Shown one piece after another: positions 17,966 through 26,187 of a stretch of 64,000 nt of DNA (the stretch's first letter is position 1; every line of letters begins with the position of its first letter). The notes below the pieces were generated by a model. That model was not told the DNA's origin. It saw nothing but the letters and a program-made list of their open reading frames with translations, and ran no database searches. The stretch is from assembly GCA_016787755.1 (NCBI GenBank), contig JAEUUA010000025.1, forward strand, positions 62,001 through 126,000, read 5' to 3'. This DNA is from Cyclobacteriaceae bacterium (GTDB lineage: Bacteria; Bacteroidota; Bacteroidia; Cytophagales; Cyclobacteriaceae). A program made the translations under genes and the position numbers.

Positions 17966-18904
17966 ATGATGAGAATTATTCAATCGCTGCTATTCTTCCT
18001 TACGGGAATCAGTGCCGTTGCTCAACAGGATCCTCTTTATTCGCAATACATTAATAACCCCATGGTTCTTAACCCTGCTTATACGGGGCTGAACGATAAT
18101 TTCAATGCTTCTGTAACCTACCGCAATCAATGGGCTGGGTTTGACGGCCATCCCAAGACGTTCAATTTTAACAGCCATGTTTCGTTGATTGATAACAAAG
18201 TAGGAGTTGGGTTACTGTTTATTAATGATCAGATAGGCAGCACCATAAATACGGAGATGCAAGCCGCGTTCTCTTACAAGTTAGCGCTCGATGAAAAGAA
18301 GACCTTTAGTTTTGGTATGCAGACGGGTTTTATAAATTTTAGAAATAATTATAACAATTTGAATTTGGATGATAAAACTGATGAGGCTTTTATCCAGGGT
18401 GAAAACATAACTAAACCAAATCTTGGGGTAGGGGTCATACTAAAGAGTGATCGTTTCATGTTGGGCGCCTCAATTCCCCGATTGTTAAGCACATCCATTA
18501 GTGTTAGTAATGGAACAAATGCACAGGATTTTCAACTGTACAATCGACACTTATATCTTTTCGGATCCTATGTATATTTTTTGAATGAAAATATCAGGTT
18601 TAAGCCAGCCATCCTATTAAGGGCTGTAAAGGGTTCGCCCCTATCGGTTGACTTTAATTTCAATGTAAATTTTAACGAAAAATATACAGCTGGAGCATTT
18701 ATCCGAAACTTTAATGCTTACGGAGTGCAAGTACAAACCAAACTTGGCGACAAACTAAAGCTGGGTTCCACGTTCGAACTACCAATTGGTAATTCGGTTA
18801 CCAGTGGCGACAAATTTCGCGACAAATTCTTTACCACCGAATTATTCTTGGGAATAACCTTGCCTACCTTTGATTTCCATGACCGATCCATTTCAACGTT
18901 CTGA
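17966..18904 (+). CDS. PorP/SprF-family type IX secretion outer-membrane protein
   Basis: A 312-residue outer-membrane beta-barrel of the PorP/SprF family, whose members assist secretion of T9SS cargo or anchor gliding proteins. After a signal peptide (LLFFLTGISAVAQ) comes the family signature QDPLYSQYINNPMVLNPAYTG, then alternating beta-strand sequence ending SISTF. The start is the ATG at 17966 or 17969; the extended upstream frame lacks a signal peptide. The gene is not beside other T9SS genes here, so it may be one of several paralogs serving a specific cargo (inference). Confidence 0.88.
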   Translation: MMRIIQSLLFFLTGISAVAQQDPLYSQYINNPMVLNPAYTGLNDNFNASVTYRNQWAGFDGHPKTFNFNSHVSLIDNKVGVGLLFINDQIGSTINTEMQAAFSYKLALDEKKTFSFGMQTGFINFRNNYNNLNLDDKTDEAFIQGENITKPNLGVGVILKSDRFMLGASIPRLLSTSISVSNGTNAQDFQLYNRHLYLFGSYVYFLNENIRFKPAILLRAVKGSPLSVDFNFNVNFNEKYTAGAFIRNFNAYGVQVQTKLGDKLKLGSTFELPIGNSVTSGDKFRDKFFTTELFLGITLPTFDFHDRSISTF

Positions 18905-18932
18905 TATTTTAGTTTGGTAATCACCTGTTTTG

Positions 18933-18955
18933 AACCATTTGTCATTTAAATGGTT
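18933..18955. other. Short inverted repeat before the pterin synthase gene
   Basis: AACCATTT (18933-18940) pairs perfectly with AAATGGTT (18948-18955) over a 7-base loop. No T-tract follows, so it could be a weak terminator of the PorP gene or an mRNA hairpin ahead of the next start codon at 18970. Confidence 0.35.
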
Positions 18956-18969
18956 TATAGAAGTAATTT

Positions 18970-19380
18970 ATGAAAATAGCCGTTTCCCGCAAGGAACATT
19001 TTAATGCTGCCCATCGTTTGTTCAATCCCGCCTGGACCAACGAAAAGAATGATGCTGTATTTGGTAAATGTAGCAACCCTAATTATCATGGGCACAATTA
19101 CGAAATAATTGTTTCGGTAGTAGGAACACCAGACCCCGAAACGGGTTATGTATATGATATGAAGGTTCTTAGTGACTTAATCAAAGAACATATTCTTAAT
19201 AAATTTGATCACAAAAATCTGAATTTAGATACTCCCTACTTTAAAAACCTGAATCCTACAGCAGAAAACATTGCGGTCGTGATCTGGCGGATATTGAGGC
19301 AGCATATTGATAACGCGTACGACCTTAAAGTAAAATTGTATGAGACAGAAAGAAATTTCGTTGAATATCCGGCCCATTAA
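18970..19380 (+). CDS. 6-pyruvoyl-tetrahydropterin synthase family protein
   Basis: A 136-residue member of the PTPS/QueD family. Zinc ligands are His15 (HFNAAHRL) and His40/His42 in the HGH motif. The catalytic Cys34 is spaced C-x5-HGH (GKCSNPNYHGHNYE), the pattern of true 6-pyruvoyltetrahydropterin synthase as in mammals, rather than the C-x3-HGH of E. coli QueD. It overlaps the next gene, GTP cyclohydrolase I, by 41 bases, so the two enzymes act in sequence on GTP-derived dihydroneopterin triphosphate. A product of 6-pyruvoyltetrahydropterin is suggested; QueD-like carboxytetrahydropterin synthesis for queuosine remains possible. Confidence 0.85.
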   Translation: MKIAVSRKEHFNAAHRLFNPAWTNEKNDAVFGKCSNPNYHGHNYEIIVSVVGTPDPETGYVYDMKVLSDLIKEHILNKFDHKNLNLDTPYFKNLNPTAENIAVVIWRILRQHIDNAYDLKVKLYETERNFVEYPAH

Positions 19381-20029
19381 ACCATTGGAGGAGGAGTTTG
19401 ATGAGGACCATGTACTCACCTCCTGGAATACACCCATGCGTGAAGATGCCTTCGCTTTGAGTGATGATGAAAAGGTAGAGCAAATTGAAAAACGCTTTCG
19501 CGAGATCATGGAAATATTGGGTCTGGATTTGACGGATGATAGTCTTCAGGGTACACCACGAAGAGTAGCCAAAATGTATGTGAAGGAAGTATTCAGTGGA
19601 CTAAACCCAAAAAACCGTCCTGTTGCTCGTCTGTTCGAGAACAAGTACAAGTATGATCAAATGTTGGTGGAAAAGGATATTACTTTTTACTCACATTGCG
19701 AACATCACTTCGTACCCATTTATGGCAAAGCTCATGTTTCCTACTTTTCAAGCGGCAAAGTCATTGGTCTTTCAAAAATAAACCGCATTGTTCAATACTT
19801 TGCTAAAAGACCACAAGTGCAGGAGCGACTAACGGTTCAGATTGGTAAAGAGCTGCAGCGTATTTTAGGGACAGAGCATGTGGGAGTAGTAATGGACGCC
19901 AACCATATGTGCGTTGCTTCGCGCGGGGTTGGAGATACCAACAGCAAGACCGGTACTGCCTTTTTCGGAGGCAGGTTTGCAGATGAAAATACAAAACGAG
20001 AGTTTCTCAACTACATAAACAGCAAATAA
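19340..20029 (+). CDS. folE: GTP cyclohydrolase I
   Basis: A 229-residue enzyme that converts GTP to 7,8-dihydroneopterin triphosphate, the first step for folate and pterin cofactors. Visible motifs are FYSHCEHHFVPIYGKAHVSY (zinc ligand Cys and catalytic His), GLSKINRIVQYFAKRPQVQERLT and HMCVASRGV with another zinc Cys, then KTGTAFFGGRF. The first 35 residues or so are acidic and non-conserved. The ATG at 19340 lies inside the end of the PTPS gene, giving translational coupling. A terminator follows at once. Confidence 0.96.
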   Translation: MRQKEISLNIRPIKPLEEEFDEDHVLTSWNTPMREDAFALSDDEKVEQIEKRFREIMEILGLDLTDDSLQGTPRRVAKMYVKEVFSGLNPKNRPVARLFENKYKYDQMLVEKDITFYSHCEHHFVPIYGKAHVSYFSSGKVIGLSKINRIVQYFAKRPQVQERLTVQIGKELQRILGTEHVGVVMDANHMCVASRGVGDTNSKTGTAFFGGRFADENTKREFLNYINSK

Positions 20030-20035
20030 CAATAG

Positions 20036-20063
20036 CCCCGCCCGCAAGCGGGGTTTTGTTTTT
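20036..20063 (+). terminator. Intrinsic terminator after folE
   Basis: CCCCGC (20036-20041) pairs with GCGGGG (20048-20053) around a 6-base loop, followed by TTTTGTTTTT. It sits 6 bases past the folE stop. Confidence 0.9.
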
Positions 20064-20155
20064 AAAAAAGCTTCCCTAAACCGTAAAAATTGATCAACAA
20101 TCAAAACAAAATTTTAGTAGCTTAGCCCCTCACAAACATCGAAAATTAACGGATT

Positions 20156-22744
20156 ATGGTATTCGACTTAGACATGATTAAGGCCTTGTATGCAGCTATG
20201 CCCGGCCGTATTGCCAAAGCAAGAAAGGTGGTTGGTAAACCGCTGACGCTTTCTGAGAAAATTTTGTATACACATCTTCATGCAGACCAAAAAATTGAAA
20301 GTTTTGGTCGCGGAAAGTCGTATGTGGATTTTGCTCCCGATCGTGTAGCCATGCAGGATGCAACTGCTCAAATGGCCTTGTTGCAATTTATGTCTGGAGG
20401 AATTCCAAAAGTGTTGGTTCCTTCTACGGTGCATTGCGATCACCTCATTTTAGCAAAAGATGGTGCCAAGAAAGACTTAAAAGATTCAATTGCAGCAAGT
20501 GGCGAAGTGTTCAACTTCCTCGAGTCGGTATCAAATAAATATGGAATCGGATTCTGGAAACCAGGTGCCGGTATTATTCACCAGGTGGTATTGGAGAATT
20601 ATGCATTCCCTGGCGCCATGATGATTGGAACTGATTCACATACTGTCAATGCAGGAGGCTTAGGAATGATTGCCATTGGAGTAGGTGGAGCCGATGCGGT
20701 AGACGTTATGTCGGGTATGCCGTGGGAACTGAAATGGCCAAAACTTATTGGCGTGAAGCTAACCGGAAAACTAAGTGGCTGGACTTCCTCAAAAGATGTA
20801 ATCTTAAAAGTGGCTGGTATCCTGACTGTTAAGGGTGGAACGGGTGCTATCGTTGAATATTTTGGTTCCGGTGCAAAAACGCTTTCATGCACAGGCAAAG
20901 GAACCATCTGCAACATGGGTGCTGAGATTGGTGCTACTACTTCAACATTCGGGTATGACGAAAAAATGGCACAATACCTGCGGGGCACTGACCGCGCTGA
21001 AGTAGCTGATCTGGCTGATAAGATAAAAGAACATCTTACTGGTGATGCGGAAGTATACGCCAACCCCGAAAAATATTTTGATCAGGTAATTGAAATTGAC
21101 CTTTCTACTCTTGAACCACATGTGAATGGACCATTCACTCCAGATCGGGCCATCCCAATTTCAAAATTTGCTTCTGAAGTACGCGCCAACAACTGGCCAC
21201 AACGTTTGGAAGTTGGATTGATTGGCTCCTGCACAAACTCAAGCTATGAAGACATCACCCGGTCCGCTTCACTGGCTAAGCAGGCTGTAGATAAAAATCT
21301 AAAAGCAAAAGCAGAATTTACCATCACACCAGGTTCTGAAAAAGTAAGATACACGGTAGACCGGGATGGATACCTTGGTATTTTTGAGAAAATGGGTGGT
21401 GTTGTATTGGCGAATGCATGTGGTCCTTGCATAGGACAATGGTCACGACATACCAACGATCCTACTCGGAAAAATTCAATCATCACATCCTTTAATAGAA
21501 ACTTTGCCAAGCGCAATGATGGCAATCCAAACACACATGCTTTTGTTGCTTCTCCGGAAATAACTACTGCTTTTGCCATTGCAGGGGATCTTACGTTTAA
21601 TCCGCTGACGGATACACTTGTCAACGAAGCAGGTCAAGCTGTTAAGCTCGATGAGCCCATGGGTGTTGAGTTTCCTCCCAATGGATTTGATGTAAAAGAT
21701 CCAGGCTATCTCGCTCCGGCTAAAGACGGAAGCAAAGTTCAAGTGAGCATTGATCCAAACTCTAAACGCTTGCAGGCGCTGAGTCCGTTTGCCCCATGGG
21801 ATGGAAAGAATTGGACGGGCCTGAAGCTTTTAATAAAGGCAAAAGGAAAATGTACGACCGACCATATTTCAATGGCTGGCCCTTGGTTGCGCTTCCGAGG
21901 ACATCTTGACAATATTTCAGACAATACATTAACGGGTGCAACTAATTTCTTTAACGATAAGACTGACAGTGTTAAGAATCAATTAACCGGAGTTCATGGG
22001 CCTGTTCCAGCCACACAGCGCGCATACAAAGCTGCAGGTATCTCTTCCATTGTTGTGGGCGATCATAATTATGGCGAAGGTTCTTCACGAGAACATGCAG
22101 CGATGCAGCCGAGACACTTAGGCATTAAGGCTATTCTGGTAAAATCTTTTGCTCGCATCCACGAAACAAATTTAAAGAAGCAAGGCATGCTAGCCATTAC
22201 GTTTGCCAACGAAGCTGACTACAACAAATTTCAGGAGGATGACAATATTGACTTTGTTGACTTGACTTCCTTTGCACCCGATAAACAATTGACGCTAGTG
22301 TTAAATCACCGCGATGGAACAAAAGACACGATTAAGGTTAATCATACCTACAATGCCGGCCAAATTGGATGGTTTAAAGCAGGATCAGCACTAAATCTGA
22401 TGGCAAAACAAATAGCAGCTAATAAAGCTGCCGCCAAGGCGCCTTCTTCTCCTCCTAAGGAGAAATCTGTTGCAGCAAAAAAAGCAGGGAAGAAAGTAGC
22501 TAGGCCTGCTACCAAAAAATCAACGAAAAAGGTTGTAAAAAAGACAGCCAAGAAAAGTGCTGTTAAAAAATCAAGATCTGTAAAAAAGAACAGTGCTAAA
22601 AAAGTAACTAAGAAGGCAAAGAAGGTTGCTAAACAAGCAGCTAAGAAAAAGAGTGTAAAGAAAGCAGTTTCAAAAAAGCAGGGGATCAAGAAAAAAGCAA
22701 CCAAAAAGAAAGTAGCTAAGAAGCCTGCTAAACGCAGAAGATAA
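20156..22744 (+). CDS. Aconitate hydratase with histone H1-like C-terminal tail
   Basis: An 862-residue aconitase of the mitochondrial type. It interconverts citrate and isocitrate in the TCA cycle with a 4Fe-4S cluster held by Cys359 (LIGSCTNSSYED), Cys422 and Cys425 (NACGPCIGQW). Substrate loops include GTDSHTVNAGGLGM and GDHNYGEGSSREHAA. The enzyme proper ends near residue 753, the normal length of this family. A further 109 residues (754-862) hold 43 Lys and 5 Arg, with repeated AKK/VKK/TKK units, and finish AKRRR. This resembles the lysine/alanine/proline-rich tails of histone H1 and bacterial H1-like proteins. The join is in frame, with no stop and no sign of a frameshift. A nucleic-acid-binding role of the tail is inference. 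A terminator follows. Confidence 0.95.
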   Translation: MVFDLDMIKALYAAMPGRIAKARKVVGKPLTLSEKILYTHLHADQKIESFGRGKSYVDFAPDRVAMQDATAQMALLQFMSGGIPKVLVPSTVHCDHLILAKDGAKKDLKDSIAASGEVFNFLESVSNKYGIGFWKPGAGIIHQVVLENYAFPGAMMIGTDSHTVNAGGLGMIAIGVGGADAVDVMSGMPWELKWPKLIGVKLTGKLSGWTSSKDVILKVAGILTVKGGTGAIVEYFGSGAKTLSCTGKGTICNMGAEIGATTSTFGYDEKMAQYLRGTDRAEVADLADKIKEHLTGDAEVYANPEKYFDQVIEIDLSTLEPHVNGPFTPDRAIPISKFASEVRANNWPQRLEVGLIGSCTNSSYEDITRSASLAKQAVDKNLKAKAEFTITPGSEKVRYTVDRDGYLGIFEKMGGVVLANACGPCIGQWSRHTNDPTRKNSIITSFNRNFAKRNDGNPNTHAFVASPEITTAFAIAGDLTFNPLTDTLVNEAGQAVKLDEPMGVEFPPNGFDVKDPGYLAPAKDGSKVQVSIDPNSKRLQALSPFAPWDGKNWTGLKLLIKAKGKCTTDHISMAGPWLRFRGHLDNISDNTLTGATNFFNDKTDSVKNQLTGVHGPVPATQRAYKAAGISSIVVGDHNYGEGSSREHAAMQPRHLGIKAILVKSFARIHETNLKKQGMLAITFANEADYNKFQEDDNIDFVDLTSFAPDKQLTLVLNHRDGTKDTIKVNHTYNAGQIGWFKAGSALNLMAKQIAANKAAAKAPSSPPKEKSVAAKKAGKKVARPATKKSTKKVVKKTAKKSAVKKSRSVKKNSAKKVTKKAKKVAKQAAKKKSVKKAVSKKQGIKKKATKKKVAKKPAKRRR

Positions 22745-22765
22745 GTCTTTCTTTATTTACATTTA

Positions 22766-22794
22766 GAAAAGCGCTTTTAGCGCTTTTCTTTTTT
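22766..22794 (+). terminator. Intrinsic terminator after the aconitase gene
   Basis: A perfect 9-bp stem GAAAAGCGC (22766-22774) with GCGCTTTTC (22780-22788), a TTTTA loop and a following run of six T. Confidence 0.92.
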
Positions 22795-22855
22795 ATGCCC
22801 TGTGGGGGAATAGCTGATAATTATCGTCTTATTATTGATATCAATTCGATCTATT

Positions 22856-24016
22856 ATGAAAAGTAACGACAGACGCAACTTCCTTAAATATTCGCTCGCA
22901 ACTACTGCAGGATTAGCGGCAGCGACTATACCGGAAAGTTTTGGATCAATGAGAACGGATTCCTACAAAACAAAGAGCAGGCCTACGAAATCGGGTATTA
23001 AAGTTTCCATCCGTTTTTCAGTAATTGGGCTTAATCATGGTCATATATATAGTCAGGTGGGAGCACTCATTCGAGGGGGTGGTGTACTGGTAGCATTTTA
23101 TGCAAAAGAGCAAGAGCTGGCTGAAGCATTTGCAAAACGATACCCGGATGCTAAGCAGGCAAAAAGCGATAAGGAAATATTTGAGGATACCTCGATTCAA
23201 TTAATTGTGAGTGCCGCTATTCCAATCGATCGCGCTCCCATTGGTATCGAAGCTATGCGTCATGGAAAAGATTATATGAGTGACAAGCCTGGTATTATTA
23301 CATTAAAGCAATTGGCTGAAGTTCGAAAGGTTCAAAAGGAAACCAAGCAAATCTACTCCATTATGTATAGCGAGCGTTTTGAAAATCGCGCGACTATAAA
23401 AGCTGGTGAATTAGTAAAAGCTGGAGCCATCGGGAACGTTATTCAAACCATTGGCCTTGGTCCCCACCGTATGAATATTAAGTCGCGGCCGGAATGGTTC
23501 TTCGATAAAGCCAAATTTGGAGGCATCATTTGCGACATCGCTTCGCACCAGTTTGATCAATTTTTATACTTCACAGGCTCTACACAAGCGGAAGTGATTT
23601 CTTCCCAAGTTGGAAACGTTCATTACCCAAACTATCCTCTGTTCGAAGATTTTGGGGATGCCACCGTACGTGGAAATAACGGTACCGGTTACATTCGGGT
23701 AGATTGGTTTACTCCCGATGGACTTAATACCTGGGGTGACGGTCGTTTGACAATCCTTGGGACCGAAGGATTTATTGAAATCAGAAAGAATACAGACATT
23801 GGAGGTAGAGAAGGGGGCAGTCATTTATTTTTGGTTGACAATAAAGAGACTCGGTATATCGACAGCTCTAACGTAGACCTCCCCTATGGGGAACAACTGG
23901 TAAATGATATTGTGAACAGAACAGAGACCGCCATGACTCAAGATCACTGCTTTCTCGCAACAGAACTTGCACTCAAAGCTCAGAAGAATGCACAGAAACT
24001 TACTTATAAAAAATAA
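22856..24016 (+). CDS. Tat-exported Gfo/Idh/MocA-family oxidoreductase
   Basis: A 386-residue NAD(P)-dependent sugar or cyclitol oxidoreductase. A twin-arginine signal is visible in NDRRNFLKYSLATTAG, so it is probably exported folded to the periplasm. The nucleotide-binding start is FSVIGLNHGHIY, an unusual variant of GxGxxG. The catalytic EKP motif appears as DKP (YMSDKPGIITLKQ), and a later block is GGIICDIASHQFDQFLYFTG. The ATG at 22856 is chosen because it starts the Tat signal. It is followed after 15 bases by a lactonase gene, giving a likely oxidation-plus-lactone-opening pair (inference). Substrate unknown. Confidence 0.88.
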   Translation: MKSNDRRNFLKYSLATTAGLAAATIPESFGSMRTDSYKTKSRPTKSGIKVSIRFSVIGLNHGHIYSQVGALIRGGGVLVAFYAKEQELAEAFAKRYPDAKQAKSDKEIFEDTSIQLIVSAAIPIDRAPIGIEAMRHGKDYMSDKPGIITLKQLAEVRKVQKETKQIYSIMYSERFENRATIKAGELVKAGAIGNVIQTIGLGPHRMNIKSRPEWFFDKAKFGGIICDIASHQFDQFLYFTGSTQAEVISSQVGNVHYPNYPLFEDFGDATVRGNNGTGYIRVDWFTPDGLNTWGDGRLTILGTEGFIEIRKNTDIGGREGGSHLFLVDNKETRYIDSSNVDLPYGEQLVNDIVNRTETAMTQDHCFLATELALKAQKNAQKLTYKK

Positions 24017-24031
24017 ATATTACCCAACATC

Positions 24032-25147
24032 TTGATAAGCAAATTTTTTACTCTCGCACTAGTGACTCTCACACTATCATCTACCAATGCTCAGGAAAGC
24101 TACCTTGTTATAGGCACCTATACTGAAGCAAAGCCTGATAAAGGGATTTATGTGTATAGCTTTAATAAAGTTTCCGGTGAACTCGCCTTTGTAAGCCATG
24201 GAGAGAATATTACAAATCCTTCCTTTCTCATTCTCTCTGCTAATGGAAAATTCGTTTATGCGTGTAGCGAAACGCAAATGCCCAATAGTGGCAACATTAG
24301 TGCCTTTAGGTTCAATGATGGAACGCTAACCTTCATCAACAAAACATCCAGCGGAGGGGATAATCCTGCCTATCTTGCATTGCATAAATCTGGGAAAGTA
24401 TTAGTCATTGCAAACTATTCAAGTGGCAGTGCATCTGTTATTCGAATAAAGAAAGATGGCTCGCTGGAGCCGGATACCACATTTCAGTTTACCGGAAAAA
24501 GCATCATTGCAGGCAGACAAGATTCACCACACATTCACGCTGCTGTGTTTTCACCAAATCATGATTTTGTTTTCCTAACAGATTTAGGCTCCGATAGGAT
24601 TTGGAGTTATGCCATTGGAAAAAAACTAAATTTTAAAAGATACCCTGCCGGTGATGTAATCACTGAACCAGGAAGTGGACCACGCCATCTTGTGTTTCAT
24701 TCCACGAAAAAGTTTGCTTACTGCATTGAAGAACTAAGTGGAACTGTTTCCGGCTACTCATATAACAATGGGAAACTATCCTCTATTCAACGCATTGCAA
24801 CCCACGATGCTTCTGTGAAAGGTCCTTATGGAAGTGCAGACATTCATATTTCGCCTGACGGGAAATTTCTATATGCATCCAATAGAGGTAATGAGAATAC
24901 AATCTCTATTTTTTCGATTAATCCAACAACCGGAATTCTTACATTCGTTGCCAATCAATCAACACTAGGAATTCATCCAAGAAATTTTACACTTGACCAA
25001 ACCGGAAACTTTCTATTCGTTGCCAACATGCTCTCTAATGACATCATTGTATTTAAACGCGATCAACAAACAGGATTACTAACGGAGACACCCGTTAAAA
25101 TATCGGTTCCTAAACCGGCCTGTTTGAGGTTGATCGACAATCCGTAA
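24032..25147 (+). CDS. Secreted beta-propeller lactonase (YbhE/6-phosphogluconolactonase family)
   Basis: A 371-residue seven-bladed beta-propeller of the lactonase family PF10282. The signal peptide MISKFFTLALVTLTLSSTNAQ shows export, unlike the cytosolic Pgl of E. coli. Family blocks are YLVIGTYTEAKPDKGIYVY at the start, DSPHIHAAVFSPNHDFVFLTDLGSDRIWSY, GSGPRHLVFHSTKKFAYCIEEL and GIHPRNFTLDQTGNFLFVANM. Translation starts at TTG (24032). With the Tat-exported dehydrogenase just upstream, a periplasmic sugar-lactone substrate is more plausible than phosphogluconolactone. Confidence 0.88.
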   Translation: MISKFFTLALVTLTLSSTNAQESYLVIGTYTEAKPDKGIYVYSFNKVSGELAFVSHGENITNPSFLILSANGKFVYACSETQMPNSGNISAFRFNDGTLTFINKTSSGGDNPAYLALHKSGKVLVIANYSSGSASVIRIKKDGSLEPDTTFQFTGKSIIAGRQDSPHIHAAVFSPNHDFVFLTDLGSDRIWSYAIGKKLNFKRYPAGDVITEPGSGPRHLVFHSTKKFAYCIEELSGTVSGYSYNNGKLSSIQRIATHDASVKGPYGSADIHISPDGKFLYASNRGNENTISIFSINPTTGILTFVANQSTLGIHPRNFTLDQTGNFLFVANMLSNDIIVFKRDQQTGLLTETPVKISVPKPACLRLIDNP

Positions 25148-25707
25148 CCCGTTAATCAATATAATCTTATCCTGTTGAATTAAACTATCAACACCCGGTT
25201 CAAGATATCCTAATTAAATCCTATTTGATTATATGACTTATTAGTCAACGTTCGGCACTATCTAAGTGTACGAAAATAGTAATAGAAAAACCCCTTTTCT
25301 CTCCTATCTCCTTCCAATATTTAGCAAAGGCCCAACCCCGGCCATCAAAGACTGCCGCTATAATTATATTTTTTAGTGCGGGCTGGCCGTCTCGTATCGT
25401 TTTACAACCTTAAAAGCTTCGGTAAGATTAACATTGATTTGTATCTTTTTGTAGGATAGATATTGATCCTTTGTTTCAATAAGTATAAGTATAGATGCGA
25501 AGCTATCTATCTTTCCATGTCCCAAAGCTACTAGATACTTTTCTCCTACCTCAAACGATACTAACTGATCCATTTCTAACCGCTACGTTAGCCTTTTAAA
25601 AAATATAAGAATTAATAACATGGATTCTATTGAAGTAATAATTAATTAATACCTTGTTCATTATTTTTTAATCTCTTACAACGTTAACCACTATAACCAC
25701 TACAACC
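25148..25707. other. Long AT-rich intergenic stretch with one doubtful small frame
   Basis: A 560-base gap between the lactonase and SET-domain genes. Apart from the leftward frame described at 25373-25573, I see no clear RNA gene, repeat or terminator. The part before the SET gene (25590-25705) is AT-rich and likely holds its promoter. Confidence 0.4.
25373..25573 (-). CDS. Possible small hypothetical protein
   Basis: A 66-codon frame starting with ATG at 25573. The product has a balanced, protein-like composition (VGEKYLVALGHGKID, ILILIETKDQYLSYKKIQIN) with alternating hydrophobic stretches and no signal peptide. I do not recognise a family. It is the only frame of note in a 560-base gap and is antiparallel to both neighbours. 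It could equally be a remnant of a longer gene or chance. Confidence 0.35.
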   Translation of the reverse strand: MDQLVSFEVGEKYLVALGHGKIDSFASILILIETKDQYLSYKKIQINVNLTEAFKVVKRYETASPH

Positions 25708-26187
25708 ATGAGTTCCATCGAAGCCCTTATTGACATCGATCAAACCGAAAGCGCAGAAATTCGCATAGATCCTATCACGGGAAGCCGGTCTCTTTTCTCC
25801 AGAAAGTTCTTCCAAAAAGATGAAGTGATTATGGATTTTCTGGCTAAATCGGTTCAGCCAACACCTACGTATTTAACAGTTCAGGTTGGTGAGTCTGAAC
25901 ATATTGAATTATTCCCTGATTGTTTGGCCTGTGCCAATCACAGCTGCGATCCTAATTGCTTTTTTGATACCACCCGCATGCAGTTTGTATGCATAAAAGA
26001 TGTTGCTGAAGGCGAAGAGTTTACATTTTTCTATCCTTCCGCTGAGTGGGACATGGATCAGCCCTTTGATTGCACGTGTGGGAGCGAGGAATGCATAGGA
26101 CTTATTAAAGGTGCTAAGTATTTATCGGTGGCAAGTATTAGAAAATATCGATTTACCGATTTTATTCAGATGAAGCTAAAGGGTTGA
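25708..26187 (+). CDS. Small SET-domain protein (predicted lysine methyltransferase)
   Basis: A 159-residue protein that is almost entirely a SET domain with a post-SET zinc motif. Visible blocks are GSRSLFSRKFFQKDEVIMDF (SET-N), ANHSCDPNCFF (the NHxCxPN cofactor motif), GEEFTFFYPSAEW (catalytic Tyr region) and CTCGSEECIG (post-SET CxCx4C). These are the residues expected for S-adenosylmethionine binding and lysine methyl transfer. No signal peptide is visible, so it should be cytoplasmic. The substrate is unknown; the lysine-rich tail of the aconitase about 3 kb upstream is one speculative candidate. Confidence 0.85.
   Translation: MSSIEALIDIDQTESAEIRIDPITGSRSLFSRKFFQKDEVIMDFLAKSVQPTPTYLTVQVGESEHIELFPDCLACANHSCDPNCFFDTTRMQFVCIKDVAEGEEFTFFYPSAEWDMDQPFDCTCGSEECIGLIKGAKYLSVASIRKYRFTDFIQMKLKG

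Noticed and set aside
18970..19380. Annotation as queD without comment
   Set aside because: The Cys-to-HGH spacing is that of 6-pyruvoyltetrahydropterin synthase, so the gene symbol was left open.
20599..21063. Leftward frame of 154 codons inside aconitase
   Set aside because: Antisense to conserved catalytic sequence of the enzyme; no recognisable domain and no promoter room.
22348..22704. A leftward hydrophobic membrane-protein frame opposite the end of the aconitase gene
   Set aside because: It is the mirror of the AAA/AAG-rich lysine tail, which reads as Phe/Leu-rich codons on the other strand. No start context or family similarity.
22415..22744. Aconitase tail as a frameshift or assembly artefact
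   Set aside because: The join is in the same frame with no stop, the tail has amino acid order typical of H1-like proteins rather than random read-through, and a terminator follows the stop.
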